From the IMG/VR virus record IMGVR_UViG_3300034019_000557, positions 1-25,247 of that record: a stretch of DNA of 25,247 bases; one strand, given 5' to 3'. The notes under the pieces were generated by a model, which was given only the letters and a program-made list of their open reading frames with translations, was not told the DNA's origin and made no database searches. The DNA comes from a virus. This document shows positions 1 to 5,532 of this stretch, one piece after another (positions within the stretch are counted from its first letter, which is position 1; each line of letters opens with the position of its first letter). The position numbers and the translations under genes are program-made.

Positions 1-125
1 CCCCCCTGTCGTTGGTTTTCACGCGTCAAAATGCATTCCTACAGAGTAAATCCCCACTCTATATGATATGTGTTGTAAACTGTTATGGCCAACGTACTCA
101 GCCGCAGCCGCTTGCAAGGGCCGTC

Positions 126-155
126 CAAACGGAGCGCGACGGGATGGTCCGTTTG
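126..155. repeat. Inverted repeat CAAACGGA / TCCGTTTG
   Basis: CAAACGGA at 126-133 is followed after 14 bases by its exact reverse complement at 148-155. It lies in the non-coding left region and has no T tract, so it is not an intrinsic terminator. It could be a protein-binding site or a small stem-loop; function unknown. Confidence 0.45.
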
Positions 156-434
156 CTGGTCGGAGAGCGTCGATTGACGGGCCACGAGGGCCACGGAGCG
201 GGGTGGCTGACGGCTCACATACACGCACGCGGTGATTGTATACAATCCAAGGGACGTAACGCATTTACTTCGTACACGAACTATCTCCACCGCACGCCCG
301 CACTCGCCCGCACTCCGCAGCACGTCCCACAGTCACGCCTCTCGTGCACTCACCGAGCCGCACTCACTCGCACGCACGCACTCACCAGGCACGCACGCAC
401 TACGCACTTTTCTTTGCCTATCGTCACTTTTTTG

Positions 435-465
435 TTGCTTACTTGTGCAAAGCGCCGTATTTTTG
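435..465 (+). promoter_or_regulatory. Candidate promoter for the rightward gene cluster
   Basis: TATTTTTG at 458-465 fits the Bacteroidota -7 consensus TAnnTTTG, with TTG 20 bases upstream (435-437). Read as a sigma-70 site it is weaker: TTGCTT (435-440), 17-base spacer, TATTTT (458-463). The first start codon is at 474, so a transcript from here would be almost leaderless. It is placed where a promoter for the six rightward genes is needed, but single short matches of this kind arise by chance. Confidence 0.25.
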
Positions 466-473
466 CCCTCGTA

Positions 474-667
474 TGAATAACACATCACTAATCGACTCCC
501 TAAACGCAGAGCTCCAATCAGCACAAGCGGAGCTACTTGCACTCCGCACGGCGGGCACGCTTGGTCTGAAGATCACAGAGGCTTATTTGCGTATTCTACA
601 CGCAACAAACGCCTTGATGGCCTACAGAGTCGCCGTGTTAGAGCGTGCTTGCGTAACACTAGCCTAA
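474..667 (+). CDS. Small helical protein, unknown function
   Basis: This 64-residue protein begins MNNTSLIDSLNAELQSAQAE and is predicted to be almost entirely alpha-helical, with a heptad-like N-terminal half (Leu/Ala/Glu spacing) suggesting a short coiled coil. I chose the ATG at 474 because upstream in-frame sequence (from 344) is the low-complexity His/Thr/Arg repeat region, while the composition becomes protein-like exactly here. No Shine-Dalgarno sequence precedes it. It is the first gene of the rightward cluster and is followed by other tiny proteins. No family is recognised. Confidence 0.5.
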
Positions 668-691
668 CCTTAACCAACCCAACCCAAACTT

Positions 692-868
692 ATGATCGCT
701 AATATCGTTACCATCTCAACCTACTGCCCACAATATCAGGCATTTGAGGAGCGCCAAATCTGGCTCAATCGTCGCTACCGTCTCACCTACAGAGGAGCGC
801 AACGCATCATCAGTAAATCCCATCCATCATCAATCGTAACTCGTATTGAGACAGCAATCTACGCCTAA
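692..868 (+). CDS. Small basic protein, unknown function
   Basis: A 58-residue protein starting MIANIVTIST. It is Arg/Tyr-rich in the middle (residues 27-38 contain NRRYRLTYRGAQ) and has a predicted pI well above 7. There is no signal peptide or membrane segment. It sits 24 bases after the preceding gene and 5 bases before the next one, on the same strand, supporting expression as part of a cluster. The leader is A/C-rich (repeated AACC words) with no Shine-Dalgarno sequence. No family is recognised; the charge would suit a nucleic-acid-binding accessory factor, but that is inference. Confidence 0.5.
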   Translation: MIANIVTISTYCPQYQAFEERQIWLNRRYRLTYRGAQRIISKSHPSSIVTRIETAIYA

Positions 869-873
869 ACCTT

Positions 874-1017
874 ATGACCATCGAATCCATGAATACCCTC
901 GAACACATTGCATACGTACGACTTGCACTCATGCTCGCATCTGCGGGCTGCGTGCTCATCGCAGCTTCCCTTTGGGCGTCAATCTATTGTGACTGGCGCA
1001 AAAGCAATCGCAAGTAA
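874..1017 (+). CDS. Small single-pass membrane protein, unknown function
   Basis: A 47-residue protein with one clear hydrophobic segment at about residues 16-38 (ends IAASLWASIY) followed by a short basic tail (DWRKSNRK), so the C-terminus is probably cytoplasmic by the positive-inside rule. An internal Met at residue 6 is an alternative start. It follows the preceding stop by 5 bases and has an A/C-rich, SD-less leader. Small membrane proteins in early phage clusters can act in exclusion or host takeover, but nothing here shows which, and no family is recognised. Confidence 0.45.
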   Translation: MTIESMNTLEHIAYVRLALMLASAGCVLIAASLWASIYCDWRKSNRK

Positions 1018-1050
1018 CAACCTCAAACCTAACATACTACAAAAAACCAT

Positions 1051-1656
1051 ATGAACATTACACTATCACAACCATCGAAAATGCCATGCCAAGGATGGTC
1101 AATCCCTGCTCTCGCATGTAAGACAGGCTCCAAGCTCGCACAAGTCGTTGGATCCGTTTGTCATGGCTGTTACGCTTTGTCGGGCTTTTATCGCATGCCA
1201 AACGTCCAACGTGCGCTTCAGCAACGCCTTGCAATGATGGATTCGCCCGAATGGGTGCCAGCGATGATTGCCAAGATTCGCGACACGGAGAAAAGCGGTT
1301 TCTTCCGTTGGTTCGATAGTGGGGACCTTCAGAGCATTAAGACGCTGAAAGCAATCGTCCGCATCGCTATCGCTTTGCCAGAGATACAGTTTTGGCTCCC
1401 CACAAAGGAGTACGGCATCGTCTCCGAGTACGTTGAATTGTTCGGCTCATTCCCTCCAAACCTTACCGTGCGTCTCTCCGCTTATATGGTCGACAAGGCT
1501 GGTCCCAACAGCCTAGCAGAAGGGTTGGGCGTCACCACAAGCGAAGTCTCATCAACGGCGGGTACATGTCCGGCGCCTACGCAAGGAAACAAATGCGGCG
1601 AGTGCCGGGCATGCTGGAACAAAGACATTCAGACTGTCACCTATCGCCTGCACTAA
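1051..1656 (+). CDS. GP88-family phage protein
   Basis: This 201-residue protein resembles the gene-product-88 family found in many phages (first described from mycobacteriophages), whose biochemical role is unknown to me. Family hallmarks seen: an N-terminal QPSKMPCQGWSIPA stretch, the cysteine motif CHGCYALSG at 37-45, RWFDSGDL at 86-93, a strand region around EIQFWLPTKE, and a C-terminal cluster C173, C182, C185 and C188 (KCGECRACW) with a final TYRLH. The six or more conserved cysteines suggest a zinc or iron-sulphur site; the CxxC-Tyr-Ala motif recalls radical-SAM-like proteins, though the canonical CxxxCxxC is not present. It is the only sizeable gene of the rightward cluster. The leader is A/C-rich with no SD. 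Full-length for the family as far as I can judge. Confidence 0.75.
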   Translation: MNITLSQPSKMPCQGWSIPALACKTGSKLAQVVGSVCHGCYALSGFYRMPNVQRALQQRLAMMDSPEWVPAMIAKIRDTEKSGFFRWFDSGDLQSIKTLKAIVRIAIALPEIQFWLPTKEYGIVSEYVELFGSFPPNLTVRLSAYMVDKAGPNSLAEGLGVTTSEVSSTAGTCPAPTQGNKCGECRACWNKDIQTVTYRLH

Positions 1657-1660
1657 GCTC

Positions 1661-1828
1661 ATGAAACGCTACAAACTTACATACGCTGACCGATACTGCT
1701 ACGCGCAATGCAATGGCACTCGCATTATTGAAGCTGATTCAAACGAGTTTGCTCGTGAGCTTGCTTTGGAATGGCTAAGAGCCCACGGAGGAATTGAGGG
1801 CCTTCTCTGGTCACTTATTGAGGAATAA
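1661..1828 (+). CDS. Small protein, unknown function
   Basis: A 55-residue protein beginning MKRYKLTYADRYCYAQCNGT. The first half looks like a beta-strand pair with aromatic residues, the second half (EFARELALEWLRAHGG) like an amphipathic helix. It starts 4 bases after the GP88 stop codon, so it is probably translationally coupled to it. No signal peptide or membrane segment. No family is recognised. Its position suggests work alongside the GP88 protein, but that is only inference from adjacency. Confidence 0.5.
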   Translation: MKRYKLTYADRYCYAQCNGTRIIEADSNEFARELALEWLRAHGGIEGLLWSLIEE

Positions 1829-1831
1829 TCG

Positions 1832-2044
1832 ATGAACTACAAAATCCAAACTGCCGCCTGCTATGGCTGGGCTGACCTTAAGGAATGTGACAACGATTCG
1901 GACATCTATGTTGCCTGCACATTCGCAATCAAATCCGAAGCCGAATCAGAGCTTGCAGATATCCTAGATGGCTGCGACGGCTCGCCCGACGATTGGCGCA
2001 TCGTGCCAGCTGACATGCCAGCCGATTGTGACATCTACGAATAA
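1832..2044 (+). CDS. Small acidic protein, unknown function
   Basis: A 70-residue, strongly acidic protein (many Asp/Glu, ending MPADCDIYE) that starts MNYKIQTAACYGWADLKECD. A beta-hairpin followed by a helix (KSEAESELADIL) is plausible, similar in plan to the preceding 55-residue protein. It begins 3 bases after the previous stop; GAGGAA lies upstream of the start codon, the only SD-like sequence in the cluster. It is the last rightward gene and is followed at once by an intrinsic terminator. Small acidic phage proteins sometimes mimic DNA or inhibit host enzymes, but nothing here demonstrates that. Confidence 0.55.
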   Translation: MNYKIQTAACYGWADLKECDNDSDIYVACTFAIKSEAESELADILDGCDGSPDDWRIVPADMPADCDIYE

Positions 2045-2050
2045 CCAAGC

Positions 2051-2083
2051 GCCCCTAGGTTACGCGCCTAGGGGCTTTCTTTT
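2051..2083 (+). terminator. Intrinsic terminator ending the rightward cluster
   Basis: A perfect 9-bp stem, GCCCCTAGG (2051-2059) with CCTAGGGGC (2067-2075), closes a 7-base loop and is followed on the plus strand by TTTCTTTT. The reverse direction lacks a T tract, so it should stop only rightward transcription. It lies exactly between the convergent rightward and leftward gene sets. Confidence 0.9.
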
Positions 2084-2086
2084 GCC

Positions 2087-2269
2087 CTAATTCCGCCCCA
2101 CTCCTCGCACCTCTCGCGCAACCCTGCGCAGGCTCGCCAGCAATGTCGCGAGCTGGCGCGCCAACATCCTTTCCCGCCTATGTGATACCTCATACATGCT
2201 CCGCCATTTCGCGGCCTCACTCGCATAAAACTCGGCCTCTTCCTCTAGGGCTTCGCAATCGTCGCACAT
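2087..2269 (-). CDS. Small helical protein with N-terminal CxxC
   Basis: A 60-residue protein starting MCDDCEALEEEAEFYASEAA, acidic at the front and Arg-rich at the back (RRVAREVRG), predicted to be one long helix or coiled coil. I chose the ATG at 2269 rather than 2323 because GAGAA sits just upstream and the overlap with the previous gene (stop at 2245) is then short. It is the last gene of the leftward array. The CxxC could bind metal as a dimer or be chance. No family is recognised. Confidence 0.5.
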   Translation of the reverse strand: MCDDCEALEEEAEFYASEAAKWRSMYEVSHRRERMLARQLATLLASLRRVAREVRGVGRN

Positions 2270-2508
2270 AAGTCGTTCTCTAGCAGCGCGATGCGAACAT
2301 GCTGCGCTTGGATGATGCGCCAATACCGCTCGGTAAGATCGCGCAGGTCCAAAAGCTCATTTGCCAAGTCAATCCCGTTCGGTAAAACCAAATTTGAATT
2401 TGGAATCTCCAAAAGCAATTTCGAATCTAGCTTGAAATTTGGAAGGCTGACTTCTGATTTACAAGGTAGACCGGCCATCGCATCACTCGTTTTCAATCGT
2501 TCCAACAT
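2245..2508 (-). CDS. Small protein with C-terminal coiled coil, unknown
   Basis: An 87-residue protein beginning MLERLKTSDA. Residues 48-80 (DLANELLDLRDLTERYWRII and following) form a clear amphipathic helix or coiled coil. The middle part (about 20-45) is Leu/Asn/Lys-rich and is encoded by an AT-rich patch with inverted repeats, unlike the flanking GC-richer DNA. The ATG at 2508 gives a 26-base overlap with the stop of the preceding HTH gene; a longer frame from 2586 would overlap that gene by over 100 bases. No family is recognised. Confidence 0.5.
   Translation of the reverse strand: MLERLKTSDAMAGLPCKSEVSLPNFKLDSKLLLEIPNSNLVLPNGIDLANELLDLRDLTERYWRIIQAQHVRIALLENDLCATIAKP
2388..2403. repeat. 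AT-rich palindrome CCAAATT-TG-AATTTGG
   Basis: A perfect 7-bp inverted repeat with a 2-base spacer, inside a small coding gene. The word AATTTGAATTT (2391-2401) recurs exactly at 4080-4090 in another inverted repeat. Further AAATTT-containing words flank it (to about 2440). Confidence 0.5.
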
Positions 2509-3067
2509 GTTCGTCTTGGGCTTTCGGCGGCTTAAGGGCCGCCATGAAAGCGGCAGAGATGTCGTTATTCGTGTGCAAATGCACATGTTGGTGCAGCTGA
2601 TCCGGCACCTTGTTCTTCTCTAGGTTAGCATACTTGTCCAAGGTGATCCCCAGAGCCAGCACTGCGTCCTTGGCGGACATCTCCGGCATAAGCTCCATGA
2701 CCCGCTGCGCAGCGCCATCGATCACCGATTGTAGCTTGGCCTTCAAGTTTGTATTGAAGTACGCATTACGGAATTGCGAATCCATATCCAGCGCACTTAC
2801 CTTGATCTCATCTACACTTCGCTCGGAGATACCGAGCTGCATGGCAATGGCTCTCGAGTGTTGCCCGGTGATGAACAGATCGAGCACCTTCTTCTGTATC
2901 TCCGGTGGAATGCCCGCAAGCGCCCCTTGTCCGTTCACTTTCTCCATTACAACCCCAGGCACATGCTTCTCGATCTTCACGCCACTCAACCCGGCAAGCT
3001 GCCGTGCCCTGCTCTCGGGGGAGCGGTACACGGCGTTGCGCTTCTTGCGCTTTGGTGTCTCGCTCAT
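2483..3067 (-). CDS. HTH protein, possible terminase small subunit
   Basis: A 194-residue protein with a very basic N-terminus (SETPKRKKRNAV), a helix-turn-helix at about residues 53-90 (IPPEIQKKVLDLF, then SRAIAMQLGISERSVDEIK), and a helical C-terminal half with a segment (AKDAVLALGITLDKYANL) resembling the oligomerisation region of many phage small terminases. In that role it would recognise packaging sites and recruit the large terminase ATPase, which is not in this window. The start is MSET at 3067, using the ATGA overlap with the preceding gene. A transcriptional regulator is the main alternative, and I cannot separate the two from sequence alone. Confidence 0.5.
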   Translation of the reverse strand: MSETPKRKKRNAVYRSPESRARQLAGLSGVKIEKHVPGVVMEKVNGQGALAGIPPEIQKKVLDLFITGQHSRAIAMQLGISERSVDEIKVSALDMDSQFRNAYFNTNLKAKLQSVIDGAAQRVMELMPEMSAKDAVLALGITLDKYANLEKNKVPDQLHQHVHLHTNNDISAAFMAALKPPKAQDEHVGTIENE

Positions 3068-3924
3068 ACCCCACAAAGCCCCTCACATTCGTTTCCAAAC
3101 ATATCAAGCTGCCCAGCGTCTTCTTCAGTGGACAAGTCGACATCCTCAAGCGGGACGCACGACCTGTGCAGCCAAGGGACGCTTCTCATCTTGTCTGTTT
3201 CTGCTTTTGTGCGCTGCAATTCTTTCTCGACTCGCACGGCCTCAGTAAAAGCTTCTGGCTCGTGTTCCTTAAGTCGTCGCCACTCTTTATTTGAGTGGAA
3301 CGGGCAATACGAACATGCACTTCTTGGTGGCTCAGGAAACCCGCGCTGCTTTAACCAAGCGATACAATCGTGACGGCGCATCTCAAGCTCAACCAACGGC
3401 CACCGATGTTGCGTCCACTTGTCGCGACTTGGTTTCATGCGTTGAATCTCATCGTAACTGATGCCAATGAATTGAGTGATTTGCACCTGTTTTTCACCTC
3501 TTTTGATGCCACAAAGCCGCCTCAAATTCTTAAGAATTGGTGCAATTTTGTAATCTGCTGTGCAGGATCTGCCGAGTAAGCCAATGCTGCCATCCGGTGC
3601 CTGCATAAATGCTGGAATTGTGCTTTTAGTCCATACCCTGCCATCTTTGGCAGTCCGAAACGCCATCATGTCAGTGGTCATGTTCCCACGAGTCACTCGA
3701 TGCACCGGAAATGGAAGCTGTTTCTCAAGCCAATCAAGCCATGTGTATACAGATTTTGGCTCCGCTTGAGTGTCAGCAAAGATGGCAAAGTCCGGCATTG
3801 GCGCGATCTCTCCAACTGCTGCCATGAGCGCAAGCGTGCTGGACTGCACGCCTGCACCCAAATTAAGCACATTCCATTTAGTGGTCGGCGGTGGCTGACC
3901 GTTAAGTGAAAGCATTATACTCAC
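3064..3924 (-). CDS. PP-loop ATPase, PAPS-reductase/adenine nucleotide alpha-hydrolase type
   Basis: A 286-residue protein with an N-type PP-loop, NLGAGVQSS at 21-29, followed by FADT at 49-52, as in PAPS reductases, ATP sulphurylase-like and thiolation enzymes that adenylate their substrates. Later cysteines are notable: C121 (RSCTADYK) and the CSYC pair at 204-207 (SACSYCPFHSN), plus C256 and two near the C-terminus. One cysteine plus CxxC is reminiscent of TtcA- or DndC-like proteins that hold an iron-sulphur cluster. GTG at 3924 is preferred: GGAGGA lies 6 bases upstream and GTG overlaps the previous stop; ATG at 3915 is less well spaced. Such proteins are common in phages with uncertain roles; sulphur assimilation or nucleic-acid thiolation are both possible. 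Confidence 0.75.
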   Translation of the reverse strand: MSIMLSLNGQPPPTTKWNVLNLGAGVQSSTLALMAAVGEIAPMPDFAIFADTQAEPKSVYTWLDWLEKQLPFPVHRVTRGNMTTDMMAFRTAKDGRVWTKSTIPAFMQAPDGSIGLLGRSCTADYKIAPILKNLRRLCGIKRGEKQVQITQFIGISYDEIQRMKPSRDKWTQHRWPLVELEMRRHDCIAWLKQRGFPEPPRSACSYCPFHSNKEWRRLKEHEPEAFTEAVRVEKELQRTKAETDKMRSVPWLHRSCVPLEDVDLSTEEDAGQLDMFGNECEGLCGV

Positions 3925-4166
3925 TCTCGCTCCTCCATGAATGACAAGTCCTCAGCCGTGATCCCGGTGATGTCGCCAAAGGCAGCCTCACGGATGGCCT
4001 GGAGCTGCATGTAGTAGTGATCCGCCTTGAGCGCGATGCGAAGCTGGATGTCAGCTTCCTCTTCACGTTCCTTTTTCAAAATTTGAATTTCATTTTTCAA
4101 TTTTGAAATCTCCTCTTCAGCCTGAAGCAGGAGCATCTCTGTGGCTATGGCTTGTTCTGGTGTCAT
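3921..4166 (-). CDS. Coiled-coil protein, unknown function
   Basis: An 81-residue protein whose residues 8-45 form a classic charged coiled coil (LLLQAEEEISKLKNEIQIL and on). It starts with the ATGA overlap of the preceding gene and ends in GTGA overlap with the PP-loop ATPase, implying tight translational coupling with it. Its 3' part carries the GGAGGA that serves the ATPase start. The Lys/Asn/Ile section is encoded by an AT-rich inverted repeat (4074-4108). No family is recognised. Confidence 0.6.
   Translation of the reverse strand: MTPEQAIATEMLLLQAEEEISKLKNEIQILKKEREEEADIQLRIALKADHYYMQLQAIREAAFGDITGITAEDLSFMEERE
4074..4108. repeat. AT-rich 10-bp inverted repeat
   Basis: TTTCAAAATT (4074-4083) and its exact reverse complement AATTTTGAAA (4099-4108) flank 15 bases. 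It lies within the coiled-coil gene and shares the 11-mer AATTTGAATTT with the repeat at 2388-2403. Confidence 0.5.
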
Positions 4167-4468
4167 TTTTGTTTAACGTACTCTAGTCCGGCCTCGTCTA
4201 AAAGCGCATACAACCGCTTAGCCTCATCTTTCCACGAATGCTTACGCTCGATTAACGGCATGCCAACCAGCGCCCGCAGCCTGTTCATGGCTTTCATGCC
4301 TACCCAGATGACCTGTTGGTTGTGCTCAAGTGCGTAGCGAAGCTGCTCCATGCTGCGGATGTTGAGCTTCTCGATGTACCGGGCCATCTTGAAGTCGAGG
4401 GGCGCACACCCGCTGAGTTGCTCCATTCGGTACACCCACAACTTGCGTCTGTTCTCAAACGGCCTCAT
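4163..4468 (-). CDS. Small protein with helix-hairpin-helix-like region
   Basis: A 101-residue basic protein. Residues 31-70 (IEKLNIRSMEQLRYALEH, then IWVGMKAMNRLRALVG) look like a helix-hairpin-helix or RNA-polymerase-alpha-CTD-like unit: a helix beginning with an L-x-I-x-S-x-E-x-L-R pattern, then a turn with Val-Gly-Met-Lys and another helix. Such units bind DNA without sequence specificity. This is pattern resemblance only. Stop and start codons overlap with both neighbours (ATGA on each side), so it belongs to the leftward array. Confidence 0.55.
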   Translation of the reverse strand: MRPFENRRKLWVYRMEQLSGCAPLDFKMARYIEKLNIRSMEQLRYALEHNQQVIWVGMKAMNRLRALVGMPLIERKHSWKDEAKRLYALLDEAGLEYVKQK

Positions 4469-4656
4469 TTCCGAGTCTCCTCATGTTTAATCGCGTCCCA
4501 CATGCAATCAGCTTCAAGCTGGTGATACTTAGCCAACAGACGCAGCACGCAAATGGCTGTCGTGTCCTCGTCGCTCTCGGCAAAGTCTTCAACATATGAG
4601 GCAATGCGCCCCAGCATCTGTGAATGCTCCTTGAGTTTCTCGATGTTGTCGCTCAC
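4465..4656 (-). CDS. Small acidic helical protein, unknown function
   Basis: A 63-residue protein starting (M)SDNIEKLKEHSQMLGRIAS, helical, with an acidic patch ESDEDT near residue 30. I chose GTG at 4656, which overlaps the previous TGA as GTGA and has GGAGG upstream; an ATG six codons earlier would lie over the SD. Its start region is an exact 22-base copy of the start region of the neighbouring 102-residue gene. No family is recognised. Confidence 0.5.
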   Translation of the reverse strand: MSDNIEKLKEHSQMLGRIASYVEDFAESDEDTTAICVLRLLAKYHQLEADCMWDAIKHEETRK

Positions 4657-4669
4657 TTCTGCACCTCCT
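4648..4669 (-). repeat. Direct repeat copy 1: SD/stop/start junction
   Basis: These 22 bases are identical to 4953-4974. Read leftward the repeat carries GGAGG, the last codons of one gene (Val-Gln-Lys-stop) and the GTG-Ser-Asp start of the next. Confidence 0.85.
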
Positions 4670-4961
4670 CCCATTTGCCTAGTGTCCGCAGAAACGCCTC
4701 TGCGCGTTGGCGGGCTGTGGCGCGAAAGTAAAACAGTCCATTTTTATTTACAAGCTGCTCAATGTAATGCGCCATAACAAACATGTTTGTTTGACTGAGC
4801 GTATTCTCCGCCTCATGCATCGCGTTTAGGTCGGTGCAGTAGTCTGGCAATTTGGCATGTTGGGTAACAAAAAAGCCTTTATCGTTAAGTTTAACTTTTC
4901 TGCATGGCTTCTTTAATCCGCACGCCTCCGCAATCGCTGCGTTGATTTGTTCGTCGCTCAC
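4653..4961 (-). CDS. Phage ABA-sandwich-like protein, copy 1
   Basis: A 102-residue protein of the small phage type with an N-terminal (M)SDEQINAAIAEACG helix, a central DLNAMHEAENTL motif and a C-terminal AEAFLRTLGKWEE motif. This layout fits the phage ABA sandwich domain seen in many phages (function unknown). It is paralogous to the 97-residue protein at 7540-7833: the start, the DLNAM motif and the C-terminal motif align. The start is GTG at 4961, overlapping the previous TGA, with AAGGAGG upstream. The last residues EVQK are also the last residues of the upstream gene, because of a 22-base direct repeat. Confidence 0.65.
   Translation of the reverse strand: MSDEQINAAIAEACGLKKPCRKVKLNDKGFFVTQHAKLPDYCTDLNAMHEAENTLSQTNMFVMAHYIEQLVNKNGLFYFRATARQRAEAFLRTLGKWEEVQK
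4664..4699 (-). repeat. Imperfect repeat shared with 7551-7586
   Basis: 33 of 36 bases match 7551-7586, including an uninterrupted 17-mer (4683-4699 and 7570-7586). Both copies encode the C-terminal LRTLGKW-type end of two paralogous genes. Confidence 0.8.
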
Positions 4962-4974
4962 TTCTGCACCTCCT
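4953..4974 (-). repeat. Direct repeat copy 2: SD/stop/start junction
   Basis: Exact copy of 4648-4669, again spanning the SD, stop and GTG start at a gene boundary. Two identical junctions 305 bases apart suggest duplication or recombination at gene borders. Confidence 0.85.
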
Positions 4975-5212
4975 TCTGCGTCAGCTTATACGCCTCAGCC
5001 AACACAAGGTCAGCGTCAAGCAGTGCAGCCCGGTCTTGCGCAGATGCTGAGTTAGCGTCGTAGTGACTCAGCAGCCTATGCTTGAGCTGCTCGATCGCTG
5101 ATGCCGCCTGTACGGCAAGATGCCTGTGCATGATAAGCTCGGCCTTAAGGTTGCCGATCATCTCGGCCTGACGGTTGTGTGCGTCCATGTATTGTTGTAG
5201 TTGTACGCTCAT
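4958..5212 (-). CDS. Coiled-coil small protein, unknown function
   Basis: An 84-residue protein starting MSVQLQQYMDAHNRQAEM, predicted helical through its length with Ala/Leu-rich heptads (residues 14-60). I chose the ATG at 5212 because it overlaps the preceding stop as ATGA; the frame continues upstream to 5305 but over the previous gene. It ends EVQK, like the following gene. No family is recognised. Confidence 0.5.
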   Translation of the reverse strand: MSVQLQQYMDAHNRQAEMIGNLKAELIMHRHLAVQAASAIEQLKHRLLSHYDANSASAQDRAALLDADLVLAEAYKLTQKEVQK

Positions 5213-5532
5213 GCTGCGAATTTGACTCCCATTCGACGGTGTGCAGTCTTGTTCTCGTACCCGATGCTGATTAATGCATCGATCATCTCCTCGTTCGAGG
5301 GCCACATTTCCTTGCGAAAAGTGCTAGGATGTGCTCGGAGCCACATGTCCATTTCCGGCCAACGGTTCGGCACCGTCTTGTCTGCAAAGTAATCCCACCA
5401 CACGATCTGCGCCACAAACACTTGCAGCTTCACCGGCAGTTCCATAATCCGGCTCTGCCATTCCCGTGGATCGACCAGTCTCAACCTGCCTACCCAGCCG
5501 TTCGATTGTCTTTTTGTATTCCTGATTCTCAT
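5209..5532 (-). CDS. Small Trp-rich protein, unknown function
   Basis: A 107-residue frame. From about residue 20 it looks like a genuine globular protein: DPREWQSRIMELP, then FVAQIVWWDYFAD, then WPEMDMWLRAHP, with many tryptophans and a conserved-looking IVWWDYF core seen in small phage proteins of unknown function. The first 20 residues look out of frame. The start is uncertain: ATG 5532 has no SD; ATG 5445 (78 residues) would avoid much of the overlap with the coiled-coil gene 5324-5605. A frameshift joining the two frames is another option. Confidence 0.55.
   Translation of the reverse strand: MRIRNTKRQSNGWVGRLRLVDPREWQSRIMELPVKLQVFVAQIVWWDYFADKTVPNRWPEMDMWLRAHPSTFRKEMWPSNEEMIDALISIGYENKTAHRRMGVKFAA

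Larger units (their letters stand above)
1..470. other. Non-coding leader region with short C/A/G repeats
   Basis: No convincing gene is visible. Open frames on both strands here give His/Arg/Thr-rich translations with no recognisable fold and overlap each other heavily. The stretch holds an 8-bp inverted repeat (126-133 with 148-155), an 8-bp direct repeat GGGCCACG (179-186 and 188-195), and a run of CACTCGC, CGCACGCA and similar words between about 290 and 415. The last part (400-470) becomes T-rich just before the first rightward gene. It could be a control region, an origin or a packaging-related segment; the sequence does not decide between these. Confidence 0.5.

Noticed and set aside
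12-476. Open frames of up to 154 codons across the left region on both strands
   Set aside because: They overlap each other, translate to His/Arg/Thr/Ser low-complexity text and show no ribosome-binding site or motif; the region is better described as non-coding.
2610-3373. Long plus-strand frames (up to 212 codons) opposite the HTH and PP-loop genes
   Set aside because: They are antisense to genes with recognisable domains and have biased Ser/Cys/Leu-rich translations.
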